Source: JAGNRR01 sp964409905
GTDB taxonomy: Bacteria > Bacteroidota > Bacteroidia > Chitinophagales > Chitinophagaceae
DNA length: 64,000 bases
Assembly: GCA_964409905.1 (NCBI GenBank)
Contig: CAYPET010000010.1
Span: 16,010-80,009 of the forward strand
Reading direction: 5' to 3'
Below, piece after piece: positions 1 to 8,950 of this stretch. A program made the translations under genes and the position numbers. Positions within the stretch are counted from its first letter, which is position 1. Each line of letters starts with the position of its first letter. The notes beneath the pieces are model-generated. The model was not told the origin of the DNA. It worked only from the letters and a program-made list of their open reading frames with translations, and did no database searches.

Positions 1-529
1 CATTGGTAAGCCTGTCATATCCTTTCCGATATTCATTTTTTAAGGCTCCCAAATTATTGTCTCGATCAAATAAATTGATTTTGTATTGCATAAAGCCAAC
101 GCCTGTTTGTACACTAAGTCCACTGTTGGGTATTTTGTTCCATACGGGAAGTATCTTCCCAACTTGTATGCCCGTCATGTAACCTCTTTGGAAAATACCC
201 ACGTTTAATACCTCACCAAATTCATTAATAATTCCACCATTATCAGTGTAGAGGTTCTCAAGTAAGCCGGTCTCTTTGACTTTGCCTCCAACTATAAAGC
301 TGTGCTCTATACCAAAAACCCAGTTTTTGTCTGTTTTATATTTTAAACCAAACCCCAATCTGAAACTATTGCCAAATCTAGTGGCCATGTCGGCAAAGGG
401 GACATCATAAGCACCTTTCAACTCCACATTCCAAATATTCTTATTGCCCGCATCCTTTTTTTTATCCGTTTGTGCGGATATAAAACAGGGAGTGGCCACA
501 AAAAGTAACAATAGAACTCTCAATCGCAT
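1..529 (-). CDS. Outer-membrane beta-barrel-like protein, C-terminally cut by the window edge
   Basis: An open frame runs from an ATG at 529 leftwards to base 1, giving 176 visible codons; the rest lies outside the window. The first 20 or so residues form a signal peptide (basic MRLR, then LLLLF, ending FISAQ). The following sequence alternates short aromatic/Gly strands (ELKGAYDVPF, RLGFGLKYK, WVFGIEHSFIVGG, VQTGVGFMQYK) as in Bacteroidota outer-membrane barrels. I do not recognise a specific family. It is divergent from the sugar-nucleotide operon at 619. The barrel assignment is inferred from strand pattern only. Confidence 0.7.
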   Translation of the reverse strand, partial: MRLRVLLLLFVATPCFISAQTDKKKDAGNKNIWNVELKGAYDVPFADMATRFGNSFRLGFGLKYKTDKNWVFGIEHSFIVGGKVKETGLLENLYTDNGGIINEFGEVLNVGIFQRGYMTGIQVGKILPVWNKIPNSGLSVQTGVGFMQYKINLFDRDNNLGALKNEYRKGYDRLTN

Positions 530-584
530 CGGGTAAAGTTACAAAGTGTTATTACCAAAAAACGTAATCTATTATTGAAAATTG

Positions 585-592
585 TACTTTTG
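585..592 (+). promoter_or_regulatory. TAnnTTTG promoter element for the sugar-nucleotide operon
   Basis: TACTTTTG followed by CG, the Bacteroidota -7 consensus, lies 26 bases before the ATG at 619. It is the likely promoter for the aminotransferase and the genes downstream. Confidence 0.6.
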
Positions 593-618
593 CGACCATT
601 ACAAAAATTAAAGAAAGA

Positions 619-1752
619 ATGGATAACATTCAAATGGTAGATCTCAAAACGCAGTACCAAAAAATAAAAAATGCAGTGGATACTGCCATACACGAAGTAA
701 TTGATTCAACAGCATTCATCAATGGACCGGCGGTAAAACACTTTGCTGATGAACTGCAAGATTACTTAAATGTTCAACATGTTATCCCATGTGCCAACGG
801 TACCGATGCCTTACAAATTGCCCTCATGGCCCTTGGCCTAAAGCCTGGCGATGAAGTCATTACACCTTCCTTTACCTACATCGCTACTGTAGAGGTGGTA
901 GGCCTCTTACAACTTAAACCCGTGTTTTGTGAGGTAGATAAAGAGACTTTTTGTATGGATCCAAAACACTTGGAAACATTAATATCTCCAAACACCAAAG
1001 CTATTGTACCCGTACATTTATACGGACAAAGTGCGCCAATGGATGAAATTCTGGCCATTGCCGCAAAACATAATATTCCGGTCATTGAGGATAATGCTCA
1101 AGCCATTGGCGGATACTATACCCATGCAGATGGCAAAAGAAGAGCCAACGGAACTATGGGAACCATTGGCACAACATCCTTTTTCCCTTCGAAAAATTTG
1201 GGTTGTTATGGCGATGGTGGTGCGATTTTTACAAATGATGATGAGCTGTATTCAAAAATTAATATGATAGCAAATCATGGTCAAAGTAAAAGATATGTGC
1301 ATGACCTTGTAGGGTGTAATTCAAGATTAGACAGCATTCAGGCAGCTATCTTGCGGGTGAAGCTAAAAGAGTTGGATAACTATTGTGCTGCAAGAAGAAA
1401 AGTGGCCGATACTTATGATGCCGCATTTGCCAACAACGATCGGATTTCAACACCGGCTCGTCGTGAAAACAGTTATCACGTTTTTCATCAGTATACCCTT
1501 ATTCTACATGACGTTGACAGAGATGAAGTAGTAAACAAACTGGCTGAAAAAGGCATACCGGCTATGATTTATTATCCAATACCTGCCCATCGGCAAAAAA
1601 TGTTCGCGGCATTTGGCGGGGCAGAAGCTGAGCTGCCGGTAACTGATTGGCTCACCGATCGCGTAATATCCTTGCCAATTCATACCGAAATGAAGGATGA
1701 AGTGCAGGAGTATATTATTCAAAACTTTTTAGAAATAGTAAATAATTTATAA
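619..1752 (+). CDS. DegT/DnrJ/EryC1/StrS-family sugar aminotransferase
   Basis: PLP-dependent sugar aminotransferase, 377 residues, the usual family length. Visible motifs are the substrate/PLP segment CANGTDALQIAL (58-69), the aspartate of VIEDNAQAIGG (Asp158) that pairs with the pyridine nitrogen, and the Schiff-base lysine in FFPSKNLGCYGDGG (Lys192). Family members aminate 3- or 4-keto nucleotide sugars for O-antigen, capsule or glycan synthesis. It is the first gene of an operon, two bases from a UDP-glucose dehydrogenase and followed by a UDP-glucuronate decarboxylase. A substrate derived from UDP-glucuronate (WbpE-like chemistry) is therefore plausible, but the exact sugar cannot be read from sequence. 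Confidence 0.9.
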   Translation: MDNIQMVDLKTQYQKIKNAVDTAIHEVIDSTAFINGPAVKHFADELQDYLNVQHVIPCANGTDALQIALMALGLKPGDEVITPSFTYIATVEVVGLLQLKPVFCEVDKETFCMDPKHLETLISPNTKAIVPVHLYGQSAPMDEILAIAAKHNIPVIEDNAQAIGGYYTHADGKRRANGTMGTIGTTSFFPSKNLGCYGDGGAIFTNDDELYSKINMIANHGQSKRYVHDLVGCNSRLDSIQAAILRVKLKELDNYCAARRKVADTYDAAFANNDRISTPARRENSYHVFHQYTLILHDVDRDEVVNKLAEKGIPAMIYYPIPAHRQKMFAAFGGAEAELPVTDWLTDRVISLPIHTEMKDEVQEYIIQNFLEIVNNL

Positions 1753-1754
1753 GA

Positions 1755-3098
1755 ATGAAAATTGCAGTAATTGGTACAGGATACGTAGGCTTGGTTAGTG
1801 GCACTTGCTTTGCAGAAAGTGGCAATCAAGTAATTTGTGTTGATATTGACCAGCATAAAGTAGAACGGTTGAATAATGGGGAAATGGTGATTTACGAGCC
1901 TGGGTTGGAAGTATTGTTTGATCGCAATCGCAAAGCCGAACGGTTACAGTTTACCACTAATCTGCAAGATGCTATCCTTAAAAGTGATTTAATCTTTCTG
2001 GCCCTACCGACCCCTCCGGGTTCTGATGGAAGTGCTGACTTAGGCTTTGTGCTGGGTGTGGCAGAGGAGATTGGCAACATCTTGAACGAACATCCTGCGT
2101 ACAAAGTCATTATTAATAAAAGTACAGTTCCTGTGGGCACTGCTGAGTTAGTTCATGAAAAAATTGCAGCCAACTATTCAGGCGAATTTGATGTAGTTAG
2201 CAATCCTGAATTCTTACGCGAAGGTGTTGCCGTAGAGGATTTTATGAAACCTGATCGCGTTGTCGTAGGCACGCGCAGTGAACGTGCCAAGGGGCTTATG
2301 GAACAATTATACAAACCATTTGTTCGTCAAGGCAATCCGGTATATTTTATGGACGAGCGCAGCGCTGAGCTTACAAAATATGCAGCAAATTCCTACCTCG
2401 CAACACGTATCACTTTTATGAATGAATTGGCCAATATCTGCGAAAAAGTTGGAGCGGACGTTGAAGTGGTACGAGTAGGTATGGGTAGTGATACCAGAAT
2501 AGGTAAGCGATTCTTATTTCCCGGTATTGGTTATGGCGGTAGCTGTTTTCCAAAGGATGTGCAGGCATTGGCAAAAACAAGTCATCAGTATGGCTATGAT
2601 TTTAAAATACTCGAGTCTGTCATGGCAGTGAATAACGCACAGAAGTTGGTGATACTGGACAAAATGAGCAAGTACTTCAACCATGATCTAGAAAATAAAA
2701 CCATAGCAATTTGGGGTCTTTCTTTTAAGCCGAATACGGATGATATTCGCGAAGCTCCTTCGCTGTATGTAATTGAGGCATTACTGAAGGCTGGAGCAAA
2801 AATTAACGCCTTTGACCCCGAGGCTAATGAAAATGTTAGAGTCCATTTTGAAAAAAATATGCCAACTCATTTACCACAAATGAACTTTTTCGAGAATGCT
2901 TATGATGCCTTACAAGATGCAGATAGTTTGGCTATTCTCACAGAATGGAGCATTTTTAGAACTCCTGATTTTGAGCGTATGAAAACCTTGCTACGCAAGC
3001 CTGTTATTTTTGATGGGCGCAATTTGTACGAACTTAGTACAATGTCTGGACAAGGATTCTATTATAACTCAATCGGACGTGCTGTAGTGGCCATGTAA
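1755..3098 (+). CDS. ugd: UDP-glucose/GDP-mannose 6-dehydrogenase family protein, probably UDP-glucose 6-dehydrogenase
   Basis: NAD-dependent four-electron oxidation of a nucleotide sugar, most likely UDP-glucose to UDP-glucuronate in the cytoplasm. The N-terminal Rossmann motif GTGYVGLVSG is at 7-16, STVPVGT and NPEFLREG are in the middle, and the catalytic cysteine is Cys264 in GYGGSCFPKD. The C-terminal UDP-binding domain has WGLSFKPNTDDIREAPS. The length of 447 is normal. It starts two bases after the aminotransferase stop, so it is co-transcribed. The next gene encodes a UDP-glucuronate decarboxylase that would use its product, which favours UDP-glucose over GDP-mannose as substrate. Confidence 0.92.
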   Translation: MKIAVIGTGYVGLVSGTCFAESGNQVICVDIDQHKVERLNNGEMVIYEPGLEVLFDRNRKAERLQFTTNLQDAILKSDLIFLALPTPPGSDGSADLGFVLGVAEEIGNILNEHPAYKVIINKSTVPVGTAELVHEKIAANYSGEFDVVSNPEFLREGVAVEDFMKPDRVVVGTRSERAKGLMEQLYKPFVRQGNPVYFMDERSAELTKYAANSYLATRITFMNELANICEKVGADVEVVRVGMGSDTRIGKRFLFPGIGYGGSCFPKDVQALAKTSHQYGYDFKILESVMAVNNAQKLVILDKMSKYFNHDLENKTIAIWGLSFKPNTDDIREAPSLYVIEALLKAGAKINAFDPEANENVRVHFEKNMPTHLPQMNFFENAYDALQDADSLAILTEWSIFRTPDFERMKTLLRKPVIFDGRNLYELSTMSGQGFYYNSIGRAVVAM

Positions 3099-3162
3099 GC
3101 TAGCTGTTTCTTTAAATTTTAATTATACCTCAATCAATCTCAATATTTTAACTCACTAGTTT

Positions 3163-4101
3163 ATGAAAACGATATTAATAACAGGCGGTGCTGGTTTTTT
3201 AGGTTCTCATTTGTGCGATCGCTTTATCCGGGAAGGATACCGTGTATTGGCTATGGATAACCTTATTACCGGCTCATTAAAAAATATCGAGCACTTGATG
3301 GCCAATGAGCACTTTGTTTTTTACCATCATGATGTTTCCAAATTTGTTCATGTGCCCGATGAGCTTGACTATATTTTACATTTTGCTTCGCCAGCCAGCC
3401 CGATAGATTATCTAAAAATGCCTATACAAACATTAAAAGTGGGCTCATTGGGTACGCATAATTTGTTAGGCTTGGCCAAAAATAAAAAAGCGCGATTACT
3501 AATTGCCTCAACTTCCGAAGTGTATGGCGACCCTTTGGTGCATCCACAAAACGAGGATTATTGGGGCAATGTTAATCCGATAGGCCCAAGAGGGGTGTAT
3601 GATGAGGCAAAACGATTTCAAGAAGCCATAACCATGGCATATCACAATTTTCATGGCTTAGAAACTCGCATTGTACGAATATTCAATACTTATGGAGAAA
3701 GAATGCGGCTAAATGATGGCCGCGCCTTGCCGGCTTTTATGAGTCAGGCTTTAAAAGGGGAGGACGTTACCGTATTTGGTGATGGCTCACAAACGCGCTC
3801 TTTTTGTTATGTTGAAGATTTAGTAGAAGGTATTTATCGCCTGTTATTAAGCGATTATCACATGCCCGTTAATATTGGTAATCCTAGTGAAATTAGCTTG
3901 TTGGATTTTGCGCAAGAAATTATTCAATTAACAGGCTCAACATCCAAAATTGTTTTTAAGGAACTTCCAAAAGATGACCCAAAACAACGACAGCCAGATA
4001 TTACTCGGGCTAAAGAAATCCTTTCTTGGGAGCCAACAGTGCCACGCAGCGAGGGCCTTAAGAAAACGCTAGATTACTTCCGGATGGAATTAGGTCTGTA
4101 A
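3163..4101 (+). CDS. NAD-dependent UDP-glucuronate decarboxylase (UDP-xylose synthase)
   Basis: Extended short-chain dehydrogenase, 312 residues. It has the NAD motif GGAGFLG (8-14), the active-site pair Tyr146/Lys150 in GPRGVYDEAKR, and TSEVYGDP, a set characteristic of UXS enzymes that turn UDP-glucuronate into UDP-xylose. It lies 64 bases after the dehydrogenase that makes its substrate, so aminotransferase, dehydrogenase and decarboxylase probably form one sugar-nucleotide pathway for a surface glycan. A dTDP-glucose dehydratase or 4-epimerase role is less likely because the YDEAKR context is UXS-type. Confidence 0.88.
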   Translation: MKTILITGGAGFLGSHLCDRFIREGYRVLAMDNLITGSLKNIEHLMANEHFVFYHHDVSKFVHVPDELDYILHFASPASPIDYLKMPIQTLKVGSLGTHNLLGLAKNKKARLLIASTSEVYGDPLVHPQNEDYWGNVNPIGPRGVYDEAKRFQEAITMAYHNFHGLETRIVRIFNTYGERMRLNDGRALPAFMSQALKGEDVTVFGDGSQTRSFCYVEDLVEGIYRLLLSDYHMPVNIGNPSEISLLDFAQEIIQLTGSTSKIVFKELPKDDPKQRQPDITRAKEILSWEPTVPRSEGLKKTLDYFRMELGL

Positions 4102-4131
4102 GAAAAAAATCATTTCGTACATTTAGTATCT

Positions 4132-5826
4132 GTGCGAAGCCTGCTTTTTATTTTATTATTTTTTTCTCAAACAAATGCTCTGTTAGCTCAAGTAAAGCCA
4201 TTGAGGCCAAAGAGCGTCAAGCTGCCAGACGCAATAGAGAACGCTAATAAGCGAAAGGTTGAGAAAGCGAAAAGTTTATTGAATAAAGGCGAGCTATTCA
4301 AGGGTGAGCAGCTCTTGGTGAAACTTCGTAATGAGAATATCAATCAGTCCTATTTTCATGAAGCCTTAATTCAAGTTCAAAAACAGATTTTAGATAAAAT
4401 TGCTTTCGAAAAACCCCATGAGGAAGATGAGGGTGAATATTTTTTGCATGACGAGAATAGCCTGTTGCCCGAAAAAAATGCCGAAGAAGTCTATATTGAT
4501 AATGGCCTTGCCCGCAGCGTGGAAGAAAAAAAAGAAACACTACAGCACATTCGATTGTCAAGAAAGGAAAAAAAGAAACTCAAGAAAACATTAGACAATC
4601 AAGAAAAAACAAGTGAAAATGCCGCTGTCTTAAATCCTGTTGAGGCTGCAAAGGCTGCTGCGGATAGCGCAAATAAAGTGCGTCAAATGCAAGCAGCTAT
4701 TGAGCAGGACAAAGAGGCGTTGGATAAAGCCATGTCAAAAGCGACGGATGATGTTGGAATGATTCCGTACGAAAGCTACCGATACCAACTAATTAATAAT
4801 TGTCGGTTTGCAACACTAAAACATGAGCGAGTAGATTCTGCCTCGCACTATTTGCGTGAGTTGCTGATAGATACGGTGCGGTATGATACTTTGCTTAGCG
4901 AAAAGGAGCTGGAAGATATGTTGGGCGCTCAAGATTACTATTATAACACAGATTATAAACGTGCAGCCCTGGCACTGGAAAAAATTATTGATGGGCAGCC
5001 AACTTATTTCCCGGCACATTATCTGTTAGCTTATTCGTACTATCGAATGGGGTTGGATACACCCTGTTTTGAGCAGTTTCGATACTTAACGCAGACTTTT
5101 CCAGACAGGCCAGAAGGTTTTGTAGGTATGTCAGATTATTACCTGGCAAAGGGAGAATTTACAGCAGCAGCAGCACAGATGTTAAAGGCAATTGCGATAT
5201 ATCCCGAGGATCAATATTTTGTTCAGTTGGACGTCATAATGAAGAGATCTGGTAAAGTGTTAAAGACGCAATGGGTGCGGCGAGAAGTGTATCCTATCAG
5301 TACAGCTAAAAATTATGAAGAAATCATTGCTACTGATGATTCGCCCTGGCGTTATTATCAGCAGGTAAAATCCCTATTATTTTCATATGCGGATAAAGAT
5401 GGTATCCTGAGGCCCAATGAGTTCACCACCGAACGCTATCTGGAAATATTCGCATGGCGCGAAATGCTCAGTGAACATGAAATTCTTGATTCGCTGATAA
5501 AAGATCCGAAAAAACAAGCGGCCTATCTAAAAGAACAAAATCAAAAAGGCCAGAAAAAGGATAAGAAAAAAATCACATTCCCCTTTGCCCGTTCTATGGA
5601 TAAAATGGGTTTTCTTGATTGTTATGTATTCATCAGTTTGTTTCACCATGATTTGTATGGAGGTTTCAAGGATTTTGTCAAATCAAACCCTGACAAAGTG
5701 GAGCAATATTTTTACATCTTGCTTAACTGGGATGACAAAAAGTTTGATCAGTTCAGAATAAAAGAAAAGCCTGTATCAAAAGAAAAAATAACTAAAAGTG
5801 GCAATGAAAAAAGCAAGTCTAAGTAG
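4132..5826 (+). CDS. Secreted TPR-like protein of unknown function
   Basis: 564 residues with a GTG start chosen because it opens a signal peptide (MRSLLFILLFFSQTNALLAQ). A charged Lys/Glu-rich region follows (about 25-240). A TPR-like section around 265-370 contains YYNTDYKRAALALEKIIDGQP and FPAHYLLAYSYYRMGLDTP-type helices, and the Lys-rich tail ends KSGNEKSKSK. It sits 30 bases after the UXS gene on the same strand and could be co-transcribed. No catalytic motif is seen. Helical repeats suggest a periplasmic or surface scaffolding protein; the function is unknown. Confidence 0.75.
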   Translation: MRSLLFILLFFSQTNALLAQVKPLRPKSVKLPDAIENANKRKVEKAKSLLNKGELFKGEQLLVKLRNENINQSYFHEALIQVQKQILDKIAFEKPHEEDEGEYFLHDENSLLPEKNAEEVYIDNGLARSVEEKKETLQHIRLSRKEKKKLKKTLDNQEKTSENAAVLNPVEAAKAAADSANKVRQMQAAIEQDKEALDKAMSKATDDVGMIPYESYRYQLINNCRFATLKHERVDSASHYLRELLIDTVRYDTLLSEKELEDMLGAQDYYYNTDYKRAALALEKIIDGQPTYFPAHYLLAYSYYRMGLDTPCFEQFRYLTQTFPDRPEGFVGMSDYYLAKGEFTAAAAQMLKAIAIYPEDQYFVQLDVIMKRSGKVLKTQWVRREVYPISTAKNYEEIIATDDSPWRYYQQVKSLLFSYADKDGILRPNEFTTERYLEIFAWREMLSEHEILDSLIKDPKKQAAYLKEQNQKGQKKDKKKITFPFARSMDKMGFLDCYVFISLFHHDLYGGFKDFVKSNPDKVEQYFYILLNWDDKKFDQFRIKEKPVSKEKITKSGNEKSKSK

Positions 5827-5830
5827 CCTA

Positions 5831-6514
5831 CTAACGACCATGGCTTATTATTTCGCCATCAGCCATTTCGATAATTCTATCGGTTTTTGCGGCAAAATCA
5901 TGATCATGGGTTACGACGAGAAGTGACAAGTCAAATTCCTGACTTAAATCTTTTAAGATAGAAAATACATTGGCTGAATTTTTACTATCAAGGTTACCCG
6001 TTGGCTCATCGCCCATTATGATAGAAGGGCTATTAATCAAAGCCCGTGCAATTGCAATGCGCTGTTTTTGCCCCCCCGATACATTCGATGCAATCTTTTT
6101 TGCCTGTTCGGCAACATCCAACTTTTTTAAAATTTCCATGGCATGATGTTCAATTTCATCATGGCTCTTTTTACCAAGTTTTTTTGCGGGCAACATAACA
6201 TTATCCAAAACGGTAAACTCCGGTAGCAGATAATGAAATTGAAAAATAAATCCGATTTTCTCATTTCGTACTGCTGATAATCGGTTAGGGGATTTGCCCG
6301 TCAGTAATTCATGGTCCAGAAATAGTTGCCCTTCATAATCAGTATCCATGGTACTTAATATATAAAGTAGTGTTGATTTTCCGCAGCCCGATTTTCCCAT
6401 TATTGAAACGAATTCACCTTTTTCTATAGCAAAGCTGACTAGCTTTAACACCTGAAATTTTTCGGGTATCTGAAAATACTTATTGATATTTTTCGCTTCG
6501 AGTATTGTTTTCAT
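5831..6514 (-). CDS. ABC transporter ATP-binding protein, LolD/MacB type
   Basis: Cytoplasmic nucleotide-binding subunit, 227 residues. It has Walker A GKSGCGKST (40-48), Q-loop FIFQFHYLLPEF, the signature VSGGQKQR (145-152), Walker B IIMGDEP (165-171) and the switch histidine His203. These match the LolD/MacB subfamily, which powers non-canonical type VII (mechanotransmission) ABC systems. Its ATG overlaps the permease stop (TAATG), so the adaptor, permease and ATPase genes form one operon. The likely role is export of a small molecule or peptide, or envelope lipid handling, together with the adaptor. Confidence 0.92.
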   Translation of the reverse strand: MKTILEAKNINKYFQIPEKFQVLKLVSFAIEKGEFVSIMGKSGCGKSTLLYILSTMDTDYEGQLFLDHELLTGKSPNRLSAVRNEKIGFIFQFHYLLPEFTVLDNVMLPAKKLGKKSHDEIEHHAMEILKKLDVAEQAKKIASNVSGGQKQRIAIARALINSPSIIMGDEPTGNLDSKNSANVFSILKDLSQEFDLSLLVVTHDHDFAAKTDRIIEMADGEIISHGR

Positions 6515-7776
6515 TATTGGCCTCGGATGATTTCTACAGGGTCGATTTTTTGCGCACGGCGCGCAGGTAAATAACCGGCCAAAAAGGTGGCGGTTAGTGC
6601 AAAAAAGACCCCAATGATATAATAGGCAATGTCAAAGTTGACCGGATATGTTTTGATAGTTGGCAAGGCTTCAGTTTCAAAGGGGGCATGGCTGATGAGC
6701 ACAGACATACCAAAACCAATTAGTATGCCCATTATACCACCAACCAATCCTATCAACATAGCTTGAAAAATGAAAATGAGTTTTACATCGCGACCCGAAA
6801 ATCCTGTTGCTTTTAAAATGGCGATGTCGTTCATTTTTTCGTAAATCAGCATGTTGAGAATGTTGTATATACCAAAACCGGCTACTAATAATAAGGTTAC
6901 GGAAACGGCATAAGTAATTAAATTTCGAATAGAAGTGCCGGTTTCGAACTGTGCGTTGGCAGTTTGTATATCGGTGGCGGTAACGTTAAATTGTTTTTCT
7001 AATCGGTTCGCCATGGGAGGCGCTAGGTTAATATCATATAGCTTTACATTGATGTCGGTAATATAGTTTGAACCTTCTCCCAGAATTTTCTGCACTGTTT
7101 TAATGTTGGTGAAACTCTGTACGTTATCGTATTCGGCTAATCCGCTTTGATAAATGCCCACGATTTTCAAGGTGTAAAAATCACCATTAATATTGCTAAC
7201 CTGAACCCGGTCATCAATATCCAGTGATAATTTTTTTGCAACACCAGCTCCCAAGAGGATACCTTCTGAATTCTTCTCCAGGGCTTCAGCATCGCCTTTT
7301 ACGATATAATCACCGAAGTTAAAAAGTCGAACTTCATCGGCGGCATTGATGCCATTTATTCGCCCATTTAACTGCACACTGCCTGCAGCATAAAAAACCT
7401 GCGCCATTGATTGGGGCGTTACACCCTTGACTAGCTGATCTTTTCTAAGGTTTGTAATAATGGCCTCTGCATTATGAATTCGGATTTGACTTTGTTTAGG
7501 TTTAATTGAGTTTACGGCATTTAGGCTATTCTTGGCATTTTCGTACAAATCAATCGGCTGTTGTGCAGAGGGTTTAATATCATTGTAAATTCGAATATGA
7601 GGCGTACGATTTGATACCAGTCCATCCAGCATACCGTTAAGCCCCGTCATAAAGCTGATTAAGATAATAAAGGTTGCAATGCCAAAGGTGACACCCATGG
7701 CGGCAACTGCTGTTTGCTTAATCCTGGTGATTAAGTGTTTACGCGCAATGCTCAACAGAAGTGTCCAGTTCGTCAC
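6514..7776 (-). CDS. ABC transporter permease, MacB/FtsX family
   Basis: 420 residues in the MacB/LolE topology: one N-terminal membrane helix (about 20-45), a large periplasmic domain, then three C-terminal helices (about 285-310, 335-360, 385-405) with the FtsX-type segment ending LAGYLPARRAQKIDPVEIIRGQ. The start is GTG, sharing one base with the TAG of the adaptor gene. The ATPase is a separate protein, unlike E. coli MacB where it is fused. The C-terminal PARRAxKxDPxExIR signature is strongly diagnostic. Confidence 0.9.
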   Translation of the reverse strand: MTNWTLLLSIARKHLITRIKQTAVAAMGVTFGIATFIILISFMTGLNGMLDGLVSNRTPHIRIYNDIKPSAQQPIDLYENAKNSLNAVNSIKPKQSQIRIHNAEAIITNLRKDQLVKGVTPQSMAQVFYAAGSVQLNGRINGINAADEVRLFNFGDYIVKGDAEALEKNSEGILLGAGVAKKLSLDIDDRVQVSNINGDFYTLKIVGIYQSGLAEYDNVQSFTNIKTVQKILGEGSNYITDINVKLYDINLAPPMANRLEKQFNVTATDIQTANAQFETGTSIRNLITYAVSVTLLLVAGFGIYNILNMLIYEKMNDIAILKATGFSGRDVKLIFIFQAMLIGLVGGIMGILIGFGMSVLISHAPFETEALPTIKTYPVNFDIAYYIIGVFFALTATFLAGYLPARRAQKIDPVEIIRGQ

Positions 7777-8876
7777 TATTCTTTATGTTTTAGGATTTTT
7801 GTAGTGCTGTTAATACCCGAAAGTATTTCAATACGATCCATACTTTGCAAGCCGGTTTTTACTTTAATCAAACCTTCGGTAGTATTCACTTCATTCTGAT
7901 CATTGACGTACTCTTTGGGCAAGCTTAGCGTTTTCGCCTTTTTTGCTATTATAATATTAGCCTCGCCTGTCAGGCCTGGATATAATCTGTTGGGCTTTTC
8001 CACAAACAAACCCTCTATTTTGAATGTTTGGGTGCGTTCGTTTTTGGCTGGGTAGATTTTAGTAATGTTGGCTATAAATGTTTGATTGCCGTAGGCATCA
8101 AGGGTGATAATAACTTCCTGCCCGATTTGAATTTTGGTGATGTCTACTTCATCAATAAGCATTTCGATAATAAAATCAGTTGCTGCCCCAACAGTGGCAA
8201 TTGGAGTTTGAGGTGTTACAATTTCGCCTTGTTCCTTATTGATTGTGTACATTTTCCCGTTTATCTGACTGCGGATTGTGAAATCTGTAGCGTTAGTATT
8301 GGCACTGCTTAAATTAATTTTGGCTTGCTCTAATGCAGTGTTCAATTCGCTTTTTGCACGTTCATATTTATTTTGCAACATGTTTAGTTGGTTCTGAGCA
8401 GATTCATAAGCTAGTTTTCGTGAATCATATTCTGCTTTTGTACCAATTTCTTGTTGCCACAAGTTTTTTTGTCGTTCCCAGTTTTCTTTTGCGTTTTTTA
8501 AATTCAACTGCGCAGTACTGATTTCATCTACTATGGTACCCAATATTGCAGAGTTACGTCCGGCATTGAGTTTTGCTTGCTCTAAATTGACTTGTGCATT
8601 TTGGACATTTAATTGTGGGGCAGTATTTTTTATTTTGAACATTATCGTTCCTCTGCTTACCAAAGAACCCTCCTCAACCATTATCTGGTCAAGTATGCCA
8701 TTAACACTGGCGTATACTTCGTAAGCGTTTTCTGGCTGAATAATGATTGATGAGTAAACCGATTCGGTTAGCGGACTATTTGTAGCTGTAATTGTGTCTT
8801 GCTGGTCTTTGCAACCGAATGTCAGCAGTATTAAAGGAATGAATAATACATAGCCAAATCTGTTTGTACCTTGCAT
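7776..8876 (-). CDS. Periplasmic adaptor (HlyD/MacA-type) lipoprotein
   Basis: 366 residues. The N terminus has a lipobox (LLTFGC, Cys22), so it is probably lipid-anchored facing the periplasm. It has a lipoyl/barrel-sandwich half (NGILDQIMVEEGSLVSRGTI), a long coiled-coil hairpin (about 75-190, rich in Gln, Asn, Lys) and a second lipoyl half (INGKMYTINKEQGEIV), then a beta-barrel domain. This is the MacA-like partner of the MacB-type permease and ATPase directly downstream. No TolC-type outer-membrane channel lies nearby, so one elsewhere would have to be used. It is the first gene of a three-gene operon; a one-mismatch promoter (GACCTTTG) lies just upstream. Confidence 0.88.
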   Translation of the reverse strand: MQGTNRFGYVLFIPLILLTFGCKDQQDTITATNSPLTESVYSSIIIQPENAYEVYASVNGILDQIMVEEGSLVSRGTIMFKIKNTAPQLNVQNAQVNLEQAKLNAGRNSAILGTIVDEISTAQLNLKNAKENWERQKNLWQQEIGTKAEYDSRKLAYESAQNQLNMLQNKYERAKSELNTALEQAKINLSSANTNATDFTIRSQINGKMYTINKEQGEIVTPQTPIATVGAATDFIIEMLIDEVDITKIQIGQEVIITLDAYGNQTFIANITKIYPAKNERTQTFKIEGLFVEKPNRLYPGLTGEANIIIAKKAKTLSLPKEYVNDQNEVNTTEGLIKVKTGLQSMDRIEILSGINSTTKILKHKE

Positions 8877-8950
8877 GACACAAAGGTCGTTCAGGAAAGT
8901 GATAATCTCAGAGCAGTACGCTATGAAGATTGCTTGATTTTTCTCAAGTA

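Noticed and set aside
5831..8876. Antibiotic-resistance efflux system
   Set aside because: MacAB-like operons have many roles. Nothing in the sequence points to a drug substrate, so only a general export function is claimed.
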